A stretch of 64,000 bases of DNA from DATFES01 sp035457725 (GCA_035457725.1 DATIBC010000027.1:1-64000); one strand, 5' to 3'. Positions 33,327 through 42,732 are shown, numbered from the stretch's first letter. A program made the numbers and translations. Notes: a model not told the origin generated them from the sequence alone.

Positions 33327-34495
33327 AGGCGCGCATCCTATCCCGGGCGGCCTCATGCGGCGTCGTGCTGGCGCTTCTTTCGGCGTGCGTCGACATTCAG
33401 CCTTCGGTCGTCACGACGCCCGCTTCGCGCGCATCGATCGAGGCGCGCGAAGCGAAGGCGGCCCGACTCGCCCGTGAGGGGAATCTCGTGCGCGCGCGCG
33501 CCGAATGGCAAGTCGTGCGGACGATCGATCCGGGCAACGACTCGGCCGCGCGTTCGATCGCGCAGCTCGACAGCGAGATCGCCCGGCGTGCGGCCGAGCG
33601 CCGGGCGGCCGGCGATGCGGCGTTTGCCGCCGGCCGGACACGCGACGCCGAGCGCGAGTATCTCCGCGTTCTGGCGCTGATTCCAGGTGATCGCGAGGCG
33701 TTCCGGCGGCTGCAGGAAATCGAAACGCGGAGCGCCATCGCCGCGTTGAACACACCCATCCCACGGCCGGAAGACGTCGACCCGGTGCCGCTACGGCCGC
33801 GCGCCACGCCACGCCCGGAGCCCGCCGCAAAAGGGGTCGCGAAGCAAAGGCCGGCGCCGGCGGTCGAGGCGCCTGTGACGACGACTCGGACCGAGTCCAC
33901 GCCTGTAGTGCCACCGGCGCCGGGCGCTCCCCTTGTTGCGCCGGCCCCGACTGAGCAGCGCGACGCTGCCTCGGCGCAAACGGTCGTCCCTGCCGTCGAC
34001 CCGCCACCCGCCGTTGCCGTGGCGCCGCTCATCGAGCCGCCAACGCGACCGCCCTCGCTCGATCGCGCCACCGCTCTCATGGAGCAGGGCGATTACGACG
34101 GCGCTATTCGCGAGCTTGAGAAAATTCCAGCCGATTCGCCTTTCGCCGCCGAAGCGCGCCGGAAACTGGCGCACGCACACACGTCACGCGCTGAGGGCTA
34201 TGCCAAGTATGGCCGTTTCCCCTCGGCGCTTGCCCATCTCGAGGCGGCGGAACGATACGACGGCGGCAACGCGGCGCGCCGGGCCGAGATTCGCCGTCTG
34301 CGTGAAACGCTGGCGGAGACGAATTACGAGCAGGGGATCCGAGCGATGTCATCGGATCTGCCGCTCTCCGCGGCCTATTTCCGCAAGGCGGTCGACTACA
34401 ATCCGCAGCACACGCGCGCGCGCATCCAGCTCCAGACGGTGGAGCGGATGATGAAGAACCTGAAAAAGATCGATACCGACGAGACCGGCAGCTGA
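33323..34495 (+). CDS. Repeat-rich lipoprotein (TPR-like)
   Basis: 390 residues from a GTG that overlaps the deacetylase stop (GTGA). A lipobox LLSAC gives Cys22. Two helical repeat regions (about 45-120 and 250-380) are separated by a Pro/Ala-rich linker (about 140-235). Such proteins scaffold envelope complexes. No enzyme motif is seen. Its partner on the opposite strand is a LysM/TPR lipoprotein of similar layout, and the two genes end 10 bp apart. Confidence 0.75.
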   Translation: MKARILSRAASCGVVLALLSACVDIQPSVVTTPASRASIEAREAKAARLAREGNLVRARAEWQVVRTIDPGNDSAARSIAQLDSEIARRAAERRAAGDAAFAAGRTRDAEREYLRVLALIPGDREAFRRLQEIETRSAIAALNTPIPRPEDVDPVPLRPRATPRPEPAAKGVAKQRPAPAVEAPVTTTRTESTPVVPPAPGAPLVAPAPTEQRDAASAQTVVPAVDPPPAVAVAPLIEPPTRPPSLDRATALMEQGDYDGAIRELEKIPADSPFAAEARRKLAHAHTSRAEGYAKYGRFPSALAHLEAAERYDGGNAARRAEIRRLRETLAETNYEQGIRAMSSDLPLSAAYFRKAVDYNPQHTRARIQLQTVERMMKNLKKIDTDETGS

Positions 34496-34505
34496 CCGGC
34501 GTGGA

Positions 34506-35918
34506 TCAAGACTTGCTCTTGCCGACCGCGTCGATGCGCTGCTTGAGTTCGATCGCCCGCTGCTTATAGAGCCGCGCGTTTTCGTAGTTGGGATCGATCG
34601 CCAGCGCCTTGTCCCAAATGCCAATCGCCTCGTCGAGATTCTGCCGGCGAAATTGCACCAGCGCTTCGCGGTGGTAAAACTCGGCGGCCTCGGTTCGCAC
34701 CCGATCGAGCTCTTGCTTGGCCTCTGGGTAATCGGGCCGCAGGTTCACTGCCTTGAGCAGCGAATCGTATGCTTGCACCGGCTTGTTCTGCTTCGACAGC
34801 GCCACCCCGCGATCATAATTCTGCCGCGCCGCGATTAAAGTTTCGAGCTGGCGCGAACGCTGCGAGATTTGCGGGTTGTTGGCGTCCCATGTCGCCGCCT
34901 TGCGCAACACCGCCTGCGAAGCGCCGTACTCGCCCCGCTCGCGCAACGCATCCGATTGATCGATCGACAGATCGACCAACAGTCGCCGGTTCTCCGGATC
35001 GCTCGCGGCGGGCTCCAGACGCTGAATCGCCTCGCTGTAGCGGCCAGTCGCTGCGAGCCGCGTGGCGTCGGCGCGGAGCTCTTCGTTGACGTTGCGCGCC
35101 GGAGGGGCGGCGGCGACGGCAGTGGCGACCGGCGCCGCGGCCGACTCGGTCGCGCTCGCTCGAGCGATTTCGGCCGGAGTCGGCGAAACCGACGCCGGTG
35201 TGCTCGCCGGGGCCGCTTCCGGGGCCGGCGCATCGGCGGGTGGCCTAGACGGCGCAGCTGCCTCGGCGGCAGCCGCCGCGATGACCCCGGTTTCCTGGCC
35301 CGGCGATGCCTGGCTGTTCGACGGTTCCGCTGCCGGCGTCGCGGCCGGTGGCGACGAAGCGGCACGCGACGGCGTCGATGCGGCAGTTGGAGTCGACCGT
35401 GACGGCGCGGCTGCCGCGGCGGTGGCGCTTGTCGGCGCGCGCGGCCCGCCGGGGACCTTGATCGACTGGCCGACATGCACCCGGCTCGGGTTCTCGATCC
35501 CGTTGTAACGGGCGAGAATATAGAACTTGAGCGGATCGCCGAGATAACGTTCGGCGACGATCGACAGCGTGTCGCCGGACCGCAAGGTGTAGTCGAAATT
35601 CTTGTCGCCAAGCGCCGTCTTGGGGTCGGCGTCGAGCTGCTCGAGTAGTCCTTGCGCCACCGTTCGCTCGGCTGCGGTCGCCGTCGGCGTAAGCGCCTGA
35701 AGCTCGGCCCGCGCGTGCGGACGCTCCCCGCGTTCAAGCGCGGTAATCGCCTTGCGCAACCGCTGCCGGTTGGTCAACCCGGGCTCGGCCGCGGCGACCG
35801 GTTCGACCGGTGCCTGAACAACTGGTTCGGGCGCCGCCTGTTCCTGCGGCTTCTGTGCGCAGGCTACGACGACAATCGCCGCCAGGATCGCGGCGGTCAG
35901 CTCGATCGAGCGCTTCAT
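34506..35918 (-). CDS. LysM and TPR lipoprotein
   Basis: 470 residues from the ATG at 35918. Lipobox VVAC gives Cys20. Order: a short helical region, a LysM domain (about 113-160, RSGDTLSIVAERYLGDP), a very Ala/Pro/Ser-rich linker (about 165-290), and C-terminal TPRs (about 295-465). It should sit in the outer or inner membrane and bind peptidoglycan. The LysM sequence is similar to that of the convergent deacetylase lipoprotein (SGDTL-A/S-ERYLGD), pointing to a shared ligand. Confidence 0.82.
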   Translation of the reverse strand: MKRSIELTAAILAAIVVVACAQKPQEQAAPEPVVQAPVEPVAAAEPGLTNRQRLRKAITALERGERPHARAELQALTPTATAAERTVAQGLLEQLDADPKTALGDKNFDYTLRSGDTLSIVAERYLGDPLKFYILARYNGIENPSRVHVGQSIKVPGGPRAPTSATAAAAAPSRSTPTAASTPSRAASSPPAATPAAEPSNSQASPGQETGVIAAAAAEAAAPSRPPADAPAPEAAPASTPASVSPTPAEIARASATESAAAPVATAVAAAPPARNVNEELRADATRLAATGRYSEAIQRLEPAASDPENRRLLVDLSIDQSDALRERGEYGASQAVLRKAATWDANNPQISQRSRQLETLIAARQNYDRGVALSKQNKPVQAYDSLLKAVNLRPDYPEAKQELDRVRTEAAEFYHREALVQFRRQNLDEAIGIWDKALAIDPNYENARLYKQRAIELKQRIDAVGKSKS

Positions 35919-36476
35919 GTCCAAATCTCCAACCCGCAAGGAGGATCACCCTCCGTCGGAGGTTCGCGCGCGTTTCGGTAGAAGCAAAAACATACCTCGC
36001 CCAAACCGAAGAGTCATCCATACAGATTTATTAAACAACCCAATAAATTAAGTTAGATACTTTGGTGTTAGGAATTTACCTTATTTATCGTTGATTCGTC
36101 GCGACCTTCGCCGATGCGATTGGCATGCCCTGGTTTGCGAGGAACCCGCCGATTTTGCGATCAGACGGGCGGCTCCGATGGCAAAACCACGCGTCCGTCG
36201 CCGCCGCAACGCCTTGGGCTTGGAAGACATCACGGCCGTGCGGCAACCTGCCGCCGACGAGCTCCAGCCGGCGCCGCCATGCCGACGAAACGTGGCGGCA
36301 AATGCGGGCTCGACTATCCCGAGTCGGCAGACTGTGACATCGCTGCGACCTACGCCCAAGCGATGCCACAGCAATCTTCCCCGGCCATCACCCGGCGCGC
36401 ACTACATGTAATGGCATCGATCGCGGATGCTTCGGGCGCCGCGACATCGGTTCCCCCACAAAGGACGGAGGTTTTG
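35919..36476. other. 558-bp intergenic region between divergent envelope genes
   Basis: The first third (35990-36090) is AT-rich and promoter-like for the minus-strand LysM/TPR gene, but no clear hexamer pair was found. From 36090 to 36440 the DNA has normal GC and short open frames (for example an ATG at 36179 giving about 77 codons) with no recognisable protein, RBS or composition bias. I see no gene in it. Confidence 0.5.
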
Positions 36477-37211
36477 ATGGCTGTGCGGCCCACTCGAACG
36501 TTGTCGCGCCTTTTGGCGGCGGGCGTGGCGTTGAGCGTCTTGTCGGCGATACCACCGGCAGTCGCCGATGCCGCCAATCCCGCGGCGACGTCGGATCGCA
36601 AGAGCGCCACGGAGCAACAGAAACTCGTCGACAGCGCGCGCATGACGATCGAGGCGTTGCGAACCGACACGGACTTTCCGAGCTTCGACGAGCGCCTCAA
36701 GGCGGCGCGCGGCGTCATCATCGTGCCGAATCTCGTCAAGGCCGGCTACATCGTCGGCGGTGAGGGCGGCCGCGCGATCGTCGCGCAGCGTAGCAGTAAG
36801 GACGGGACTTGGAGCTACCCCGCTTTCTATACGCTGGGCTCGGCAAGTCTCGGATTGCAGATCGGCGCGCAAGTCTCAGAAACCGTATTTCTCGTTATGA
36901 GCGAACGGGCGATGGAGCGTCTGCGTCAGGACCAGTTCAAATTGGGCGCCGATGCCAGCATCGCCGTGGCCACCGTCGGGGCCGGTGTCGAAGCCGGGAC
37001 GACCTCGAATATGTCGGCCGACATCATCGCGTATTCGCGCAGCAAAGGCCTGTTTGGCGGTCTGTCGCTCGAGGGTTCAGTGGTCGACTTCAGCGAAGAA
37101 TGGACCCAGACCTACTATGGCCAGCGGCTGAACGCGGTCGACATCCTGGTCTATGGCAAGGCCCGTAATACCGGCGCGGAGAAACTACGCCTTGCCCTCG
37201 CCGGCGAGTGA
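36477..37211 (+). CDS. YSC84 / SYLF-domain lipid-binding exported protein
   Basis: 244 residues from the ATG at 36477, with GGAGG 6 nt upstream. Residues 1-32 form a signal peptide (ending VADAAN). The rest is a YSC84 (SYLF) domain with VIIVPNLVKAGYIVGGEGG, the lipid/phosphoinositide-binding fold found in eukaryotes and bacteria, where such proteins are often stress-linked. It starts a run of three envelope genes (YSC84, DUF1328, small lipoprotein). Confidence 0.88.
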   Translation: MAVRPTRTLSRLLAAGVALSVLSAIPPAVADAANPAATSDRKSATEQQKLVDSARMTIEALRTDTDFPSFDERLKAARGVIIVPNLVKAGYIVGGEGGRAIVAQRSSKDGTWSYPAFYTLGSASLGLQIGAQVSETVFLVMSERAMERLRQDQFKLGADASIAVATVGAGVEAGTTSNMSADIIAYSRSKGLFGGLSLEGSVVDFSEEWTQTYYGQRLNAVDILVYGKARNTGAEKLRLALAGE

Positions 37212-37254
37212 TCGCAACGACCGGGTTCCGGCACACCGATAACGGAGGCGCGTC

Positions 37255-37431
37255 ATGCTGTATTGGGCTGCGGTCTTTTTCATCATCGCCATCGTCGCCG
37301 GATTTCTCGGATTCGGCGGCATCGCCGTCGCCTCGAGCCAGATCGCACAGCTCCTATTCTTCATCTTCCTGGTGCTGTTCCTGGCGACGTGGCTGGCCGC
37401 GATCTTCCGCCGGCGCGGTCCACCGGACTGA
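37255..37431 (+). CDS. DUF1328 small membrane protein
   Basis: 58 residues, short and easily missed. MLYWAAVFFIIAIVAGFLGF starts two hydrophobic helices (about 1-25 and 30-50) with a loop GGIAVASSQIAQ; this is the DUF1328 (UPF0391) pattern. GGAGG lies 7 nt before the ATG. Members are often general-stress or envelope-stress genes; here it follows the YSC84 gene by 43 bp. Confidence 0.9.
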   Translation: MLYWAAVFFIIAIVAGFLGFGGIAVASSQIAQLLFFIFLVLFLATWLAAIFRRRGPPD

Positions 37432-37473
37432 GCCGAAAGCGGATAACACCGAAAAACAAATATGGAGTTTGCT

Positions 37474-37647
37474 ATGATGATCGAGCGCAGACTGCGGCTA
37501 CGCGCCGCCCTGACGCCCTTTGTGGCGCTGCTGTTGGCTGGGATGCTCGTCGCGTGCGAGGAGGAAGGTCCTGCCGAGAAGCTCGGCAAGAAAATCGACC
37601 AGACCGCGGAAGACGCGGCCAAAGCCATCGAGGACACGACCAAATAG
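37474..37647 (+). CDS. Small entericidin-like lipoprotein
   Basis: 57 residues from the ATG at 37474 (GGAG 6 nt upstream; a 61-residue start at 37462 overlaps that site). Signal with lipobox LVAC, then a short charged helix EKLGKKIDQTAEDAAKAIED. The size and layout resemble entericidin-like lipoproteins, but I cannot assign toxin or antidote activity. It is 42 bp after the DUF1328 gene. Confidence 0.7.
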   Translation: MMIERRLRLRAALTPFVALLLAGMLVACEEEGPAEKLGKKIDQTAEDAAKAIEDTTK

Positions 37648-37649
37648 GG

Positions 37650-37678
37650 GAGCGCACTGCGCCAGTCGCAATGCGCTC
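37650..37678. terminator. Stem-loop after the small lipoprotein gene
   Basis: GAGCGCA (37650-37656) pairs with TGCGCTC (37672-37678), extended inward by TGCG/CGCA with one mismatch, loop CCAGT. It lies 2 nt after the lipoprotein stop and 27 nt before the convergent hydrolase 3' end, so it may end both transcripts. There is no T-run. Confidence 0.45.
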
Positions 37679-37704
37679 GCCAACGCCGTTCAGGCGAACT
37701 CCGT

Positions 37705-38613
37705 TCAGGCGCAGCGGCGAAGCGCCGGCTCAAGGCTGGAAAGGTGCTGGTCGATCAGAGCCGCCACTTCGGCCCCGTGGCTCAGCGGCGCCATGTGGCC
37801 CGCCGCCTCAATCGTCGCCATCGCGGCTTGCGGTAGGATTCCGGCGAGTAGGCCGGCGATTGAACGGGTCGGCCCAGGGCTGCACGTCCCGGCGACGATG
37901 AGGCTGGCGAAAGGAAATCGCCGATACTCCGACGGCATGCGGTCTTCGCCAATCGCCGCGCGGAAGTCGGATGCGACCTTGGTCGCAGCGGCGGCGAGTG
38001 CGCCGCGACGCTCTGGGCGCATCGCCTCCCAGGTCCCTTTGCCCGACCAGTAGTCGATGAAGACTCGCATGGCGTCGTCCGGTCGGTTCGCCACAACCAA
38101 CCGCCCGACCTCGCGAGCCAAGCCGTACACCTCGAGGAAGTCTCCGTCGCGGGCCGGCGACATACGCAACAAATGGAACGCGACCGGCTCGATGAGCGTC
38201 AAGCTGCGGACCCGCTCGGGACGGTCAGCGGCGGCCCGCAAGGCGACCGCTCCACCATAGGAATGGCCGATGATATGCGCCGATTGGCCCAGTCGATCGA
38301 GCACCGCATGAACAAGCCGCGCCTCGTCGGCAAGCAGCATCGGCCGGCGATGGCGCCATTGCGGGGTCTCGCCGTAGCCGTACAGGTCGATCAGGATCGG
38401 CCGATAGCGCACGTCGAGCGTGTCGGCGATCTTGCGCCACTGGTTTCCGGAGCTCGCCGAAGCATGGAGAAAAACCACCGGCTCGCCACGCTCGCCATCG
38501 AGAAACGCGACACTGGTCTGGTTGGCCGGCACCGCGCATGTACGCCGCGTCAGCGTCGAGGCGCTCGCAACGCCCCTAGCCGAGTCGTCGAAATCGAGTG
38601 CGACAGGGCTCAT
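37705..38613 (-). CDS. Alpha/beta hydrolase
   Basis: 302 residues of the alpha/beta-hydrolase fold. The nucleophile elbow is GHSYGG with Ser118; the oxyanion region HASASSGNQW is at 50-59; the late His is in AAGHMAP near 275. The strand that usually carries the acidic residue reads VAGTCSPGPTR with no Asp, so the acid may come from elsewhere. Substrate unknown. Its ATG overlaps the stop of a small upstream gene (ATGA). Confidence 0.85.
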   Translation of the reverse strand: MSPVALDFDDSARGVASASTLTRRTCAVPANQTSVAFLDGERGEPVVFLHASASSGNQWRKIADTLDVRYRPILIDLYGYGETPQWRHRRPMLLADEARLVHAVLDRLGQSAHIIGHSYGGAVALRAAADRPERVRSLTLIEPVAFHLLRMSPARDGDFLEVYGLAREVGRLVVANRPDDAMRVFIDYWSGKGTWEAMRPERRGALAAAATKVASDFRAAIGEDRMPSEYRRFPFASLIVAGTCSPGPTRSIAGLLAGILPQAAMATIEAAGHMAPLSHGAEVAALIDQHLSSLEPALRRCA

Positions 38614-38879
38614 GACCGTATATCCGGGTGAAAAACAGACGGTTGAATGACAACCAGTAAACGGCCGCCATCGCCATCGACCGGCGTGAACTCGATCTCG
38701 GCCGGGTCTTCGGCGAGCCGCCTGCGGAGCAATCGGGCGTCACGCCGCCGGGTGCGCCAAGCGAGAAAACCGGCGACAACATCGTCGGCGGCACGGCGAA
38801 GCAAGCGCCACGTTTCATCGCCGGCCGGGGTCGGGCGGTCGATTGCGATCAAGCGATAATCCGAGGCGAGGGTGGTCAT
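38610..38879 (-). CDS. Small hypothetical protein, coupled to the hydrolase
   Basis: 89 residues from the ATG at 38879 (TTGGAA upstream); its stop overlaps the hydrolase start by 4 bp. It is Arg-rich, with a helical RRAADDVVAGFLAWRTRRRD segment, and ends with a beta-like region. I recognise no family. The frame is open far upstream into the sensor kinase gene, but those codons belong to the other strand's gene. Confidence 0.6.
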   Translation of the reverse strand: MTTLASDYRLIAIDRPTPAGDETWRLLRRAADDVVAGFLAWRTRRRDARLLRRRLAEDPAEIEFTPVDGDGGRLLVVIQPSVFHPDIRS

Positions 38880-39034
38880 GGTCGTTCCAATCATGAACGG
38901 GACGAAACAGCGTCCTGGAGTGTGGCGATCGGGCGTTTCGCCTCGACGTCGCCAAGCGCCTAGAACTGTTTCAATTATTTCTAATTGTGGGGGCGTTTTC
39001 TTAATTCTTAGATAAATTAAGGATATTGGGCTTT

Positions 39035-39040
39035 TATAAT
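39035..39040 (+). promoter_or_regulatory. -10-like TATAAT before the hybrid kinase gene
   Basis: A perfect TATAAT stands in an AT-rich patch (38970-39060) about 48 bp upstream of the ATG. No convincing -35 lies 15-19 bp before it, so an activator-dependent promoter is possible. Confidence 0.3.
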
Positions 39041-39087
39041 CCGGTTTTCTGGCGGTAATTATCGGCCAAGACTTTCGAGGGACCTCC

Positions 39088-41976
39088 ATGGCGGGCAAAA
39101 AACATCGCCCAGCGCGTCCCACGGCGCCGAAGCTATCGCCGCGCCGCCGCGTCTCGAAACGTGCCCGGCGCAATACGGCCGCGACGCAGATTGGGCCGCT
39201 GATCGACGATATCCCGGGCGGGATCTGCCTGGTTGACGAGGCGCTCCGGGTGCGCGTCGCGAACCGAGCCTTTCGCACCCTGCTGTCGCTTCCGCAGAGG
39301 ATGATCGAGCCCGGATCGCCGGTGATCGATCTGATCCGTCATAACGCCGAGGTCGGCGCTTACGGCGACATGGACCCGGAGGCAGCGATCGCAGCGAGGC
39401 TCCAGGCCCTGCGCCGCCGGCGAATCTATACCTGTCCGCTTGCCATGCCTGATGGGCGCAAGGTCGAGCTCAAGGGCGCACCGCTCGGCAGCGGCGGCTA
39501 CGCGATAATCGCCACCGACGTCACCGAGCAACGCCGCGCCGAGGAACTGGCGACGCTGGCGCATCGCCGCCTCCTCGATGCGATCGAAAGCTTCGCCGAA
39601 GGATTTGCGCTGTTCGACGCCGCCGATCGCCTGGTCCTGTGCAATGCACGCTATCGCGAAATGTATGCGGCCATCGCCCACGAGCTCAAGGCAGGAACAA
39701 CGTTCGAGCGTCTCGTACGCGTAATGGCCAGCTCGCCCGAGTCGACGGTGCCGCCCGAACGCCTCGAGGAGCATGTCGCGAGCCGGCTGGCCTACCACCG
39801 TAACCCGCAAGGGGTGCTGGACGTCAAACGACAAAACGGGCGCTGGATCCGCATGATCGACCGTCGCACCATCGACGGATGGACGGTGTGCATCCGTGTC
39901 GACCTAACCGACATCAAGCGCCGCGAGGCGATCTTGTCGGTGGTCAACGACACGGCGGCGCGCCTTTTGTCGGGAGCGGGATGGCGGGCGCAAGTGAAGG
40001 AGATGCTCGCCCGCCTCGGGCCGGCGGCCGGCGTCAGTCGGGTTACGTTCAGCCGCAATACGAGCGGCGCCGACGGCGTATTTCATCAAGAAGACATTTA
40101 TGAATGGGATGCGCCAGGCGTGCACCGCGTGATCGATGACAAGCGCAATCACGATCCACGGCTCAAGGATGATCCATTTCAGGATTGGCGCGCGCGTCGC
40201 TCGCGCGGCGAGGTCGTTTATGGCCTGACCCGCGATCTCACCCCGGCGCAACAGGAGTGGTACAAGATTCAGGGCGTCATGTCGGCCATCCGCGTGCCGA
40301 TCATGGTCAACGGCGAATGGTGGGGGACGATCGGTTTCGATCACTGCGTCGACGAGCACGTGTGGCAGCCCCTCGAGATCGATGCGCTTCGCGCCGCCGC
40401 CGGGCTGGTCGGGCTGGCGATCAATCGCGATCGGGTCGAGGCCGAGCGGCACCAGATCGAACGAGCCTTGCGCGAAAGCGAACAGCGGTTCCGCGGCGTC
40501 GCCGAGGCGCACCCGGTGCCGGTGGTGATCGTGCGCTTGTCCGACGGCGTAGTCGTCTACGCAAGCCAGGCGTCGCGTTCGCTTTTCGGCTTCCCCGATT
40601 ATGTCGGATCGCGCGCCGCCGATTACTACGCCAACCCCGAGGAACGTCGCCGCCTCATCGAGGTGATCGAGCGCGACGGCGGCGCCGAGGGCGTCGAAGT
40701 GATGATGCGCAAGGCGGACGGCACGGTGTTCCCGGTGGCGATCACCTCACGGCGAATCATGTGGGAGGGCGAACCGGCCATCGTTACCGGGCTTTTCGAC
40801 CTTACCGAGGCCAAGCGCGCCGAGCTCGAGATCGCCCGCCAACGCGAGGCGCTCGCCCACACCGAGAAGCTCACCGCATTGGGGGCGCTTCTTGCCGGCG
40901 TCGCCCATGAATTGAACAATCCGCTGTCGGTGGTCGTCGGCCAAGCGACGATGCTCAAGGACTTGGCGGGCGACGCCAAGATCGCGGCGCGCGCCGAGAA
41001 GATCCGCAGCGCGGCCGACCGCTGCGCACGCATCGTCAAGACCTTCCTCGCCATGGCGCGTCGGCGGCCCCCGGAGGTGACGGCGGTCGACGTCAATGCC
41101 ATCGCCGAGGCGGCCCTCGACCTTCTGGCCTATAACCTGCGTACAACCGATGTCAAAGTCGTCGTGGACCTGGCGCCCGACCTGCCGCGCTTGATGGCCG
41201 ACGCGGACCAGATCAATCAGGTACTGACCAATCTGATCATTAACGCCCAACAGGCATTGATGGAACGTAATCCGCCGCGACGGCTTGCCATAACCACGCG
41301 TTTCGACGCGGCGCGAAACGTCATCCGGCTTTCCGTGGCCGACAATGGGCCGGGGATCCGCGATGAACTTCGCGAACGGATCTTCGAGCCGTTCTTCACC
41401 ACCAAACCGACCGGGATCGGCACCGGCCTCGGACTGTCGATGTGTCAAGGAGTGGTCGAATCGCATGGCGGAAAGATCGTCGTCGAGGATACGCCGGGCG
41501 GCGGGGCAACGTTCTCGATCACGATTCCCGTGCGCGGCCAGGTCGCCGCGGCGGTCCGCGCCAGCGTGCAATCCGACGTCGAGCGCGCCGATCGCGGCGA
41601 CATCCTTGTCGTCGACGACGAGCCGGAAATGGCACAGACCTTGGCCGAAATACTCGCCAACGCCGGCCATCGCGTCGACGTCGCCTTCGACGGCGCCGAA
41701 GCGCTCGAACAGTTGACCCGCCGCGATTACGATCTTGTGTTGAGCGATCTCAGGATGCCGGTCCTCGACGGCCCCGGGCTCTACCAGGCGCTCACCGAGC
41801 GCCGACCGGCGATGATCGAGCGCATCGTATTCATGACCGGCGACTCGCTGGCACCACATGTCACTGCATTTCTCGCCGCCACCCGCGTCGCGTGCATCGA
41901 AAAGCCGCTCAATCCACGGGCCGTCCTAGACATCGTCGCGCGGCGTTTAGCGGACCGGCGGGCGCTGAGCGGATGA
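39088..41976 (+). CDS. Hybrid sensor histidine kinase (PAS, PAS, GAF, PAS, HisKA, HATPase, REC)
   Basis: 962 residues with no membrane segment, so a cytosolic sensor. Three PAS-like domains (about 35-150, 165-275, 465-590) flank a GAF-like domain (about 285-450). The phospho-acceptor is His607 in GVAHELNNP. The ATPase has NLIINAQQ, DNGPGI and GTGLGLS. A C-terminal receiver has VVDDEPE, Asp887 (LSDLRMP) and a conserved Lys (IEKPLNP). It likely passes phosphate through its own receiver or to the convergent response regulator 27 bp away. GAGGG and CCTCC lie before the ATG. Confidence 0.92.
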   Translation: MAGKKHRPARPTAPKLSPRRRVSKRARRNTAATQIGPLIDDIPGGICLVDEALRVRVANRAFRTLLSLPQRMIEPGSPVIDLIRHNAEVGAYGDMDPEAAIAARLQALRRRRIYTCPLAMPDGRKVELKGAPLGSGGYAIIATDVTEQRRAEELATLAHRRLLDAIESFAEGFALFDAADRLVLCNARYREMYAAIAHELKAGTTFERLVRVMASSPESTVPPERLEEHVASRLAYHRNPQGVLDVKRQNGRWIRMIDRRTIDGWTVCIRVDLTDIKRREAILSVVNDTAARLLSGAGWRAQVKEMLARLGPAAGVSRVTFSRNTSGADGVFHQEDIYEWDAPGVHRVIDDKRNHDPRLKDDPFQDWRARRSRGEVVYGLTRDLTPAQQEWYKIQGVMSAIRVPIMVNGEWWGTIGFDHCVDEHVWQPLEIDALRAAAGLVGLAINRDRVEAERHQIERALRESEQRFRGVAEAHPVPVVIVRLSDGVVVYASQASRSLFGFPDYVGSRAADYYANPEERRRLIEVIERDGGAEGVEVMMRKADGTVFPVAITSRRIMWEGEPAIVTGLFDLTEAKRAELEIARQREALAHTEKLTALGALLAGVAHELNNPLSVVVGQATMLKDLAGDAKIAARAEKIRSAADRCARIVKTFLAMARRRPPEVTAVDVNAIAEAALDLLAYNLRTTDVKVVVDLAPDLPRLMADADQINQVLTNLIINAQQALMERNPPRRLAITTRFDAARNVIRLSVADNGPGIRDELRERIFEPFFTTKPTGIGTGLGLSMCQGVVESHGGKIVVEDTPGGGATFSITIPVRGQVAAAVRASVQSDVERADRGDILVVDDEPEMAQTLAEILANAGHRVDVAFDGAEALEQLTRRDYDLVLSDLRMPVLDGPGLYQALTERRPAMIERIVFMTGDSLAPHVTAFLAATRVACIEKPLNPRAVLDIVARRLADRRALSG

Positions 41977-42003
41977 GGCCAAGCGCCGACGTGTCCGGCC
42001 GGG

Positions 42004-42732
42004 TCAGCCTTCGGCGTCAGGAACGAAAATATAGCCCGCGCCGCGCACCGTCTTGATGATCTGTGGGTGGGTGGGGTCGCGTTCGATCTTGCGGCGCAAG
42101 CGGGCGATCCGGATGTCGATCGAGCGCTCGAAGGGCTCCTCCTCGCGATGATGAGCGAGGCTGATGAGCTGATCGCGGGTGAGCACCTTGAGCGGATGCT
42201 GGACGAAGACGCGAAGCAGGTCGAATTCCATGGCCGTCAGCGCGACGCCGGTTCCGTCGCTGCGGCGCAACTCCCGGCCGTCAAGGTCGAGCACGAAGCC
42301 GGCGAATCGTCGATGCACCCGGCCCGGCGCCGTCGACGCGGTCTTCATGAAACGCGCCGACCGTCGGCGAAGCACGCTGCGCACGCGCGCCAGCAACTCG
42401 CGAAGGTCGAATGGCTTGCCGACATAGTCATCGGCGCCGAGTTCGAGCCCGGCGATCCGGTCGTCGGTTCCCGAAAGCGCGGTAAGCATGATGATGCCGA
42501 TATCAGTCTGTTCGCGAAGATAGCGCGCCAGACTGAGGCCGCTTTGGCCAGGCATGTTGACATCTAGGAGCGCCAGGTCGATCGAACGTCCCTCGAGCAG
42601 AGCTCGGAAGGCCGCCGCCGAGTCGGCCTGCAAGACCTTGAAGCCATGACTCTCCAGATATTCGGCGATCACTTCGCGAATTTCGGCTTCGTCGTCGACG
42701 ACGCCGATGGTGACTTGCTTCGGCTGCGTCAT
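42004..42732 (-). CDS. OmpR-family response regulator
   Basis: 242 residues from the ATG at 42732 (GGGGAAG upstream). The receiver has VVDDEAE, phospho-acceptor Asp57 (LLDVNMP) and Lys106 (VGKPFDL). A winged-helix output domain (about 135-235) includes the EEEPFERSIDIRIARLRRKI recognition helix region. It is convergent with the hybrid kinase; such tail-to-tail kinase/regulator pairs are often cognate, though a phosphotransfer protein would be expected if the kinase's own receiver is used. Confidence 0.92.
   Translation of the reverse strand: MTQPKQVTIGVVDDEAEIREVIAEYLESHGFKVLQADSAAAFRALLEGRSIDLALLDVNMPGQSGLSLARYLREQTDIGIIMLTALSGTDDRIAGLELGADDYVGKPFDLRELLARVRSVLRRRSARFMKTASTAPGRVHRRFAGFVLDLDGRELRRSDGTGVALTAMEFDLLRVFVQHPLKVLTRDQLISLAHHREEEPFERSIDIRIARLRRKIERDPTHPQIIKTVRGAGYIFVPDAEG

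Noticed and set aside
36179..36411. Possible 77-codon gene in the long gap before the YSC84 gene
   Set aside because: No good ribosome site, no recognisable product, and the frame composition looks non-coding.
38880..39278. Upstream extension of the small protein coupled to the hydrolase
   Set aside because: It would overlap the start of the hybrid kinase gene on the other strand and cross an AT-rich promoter region; the ATG at 38879 suffices.
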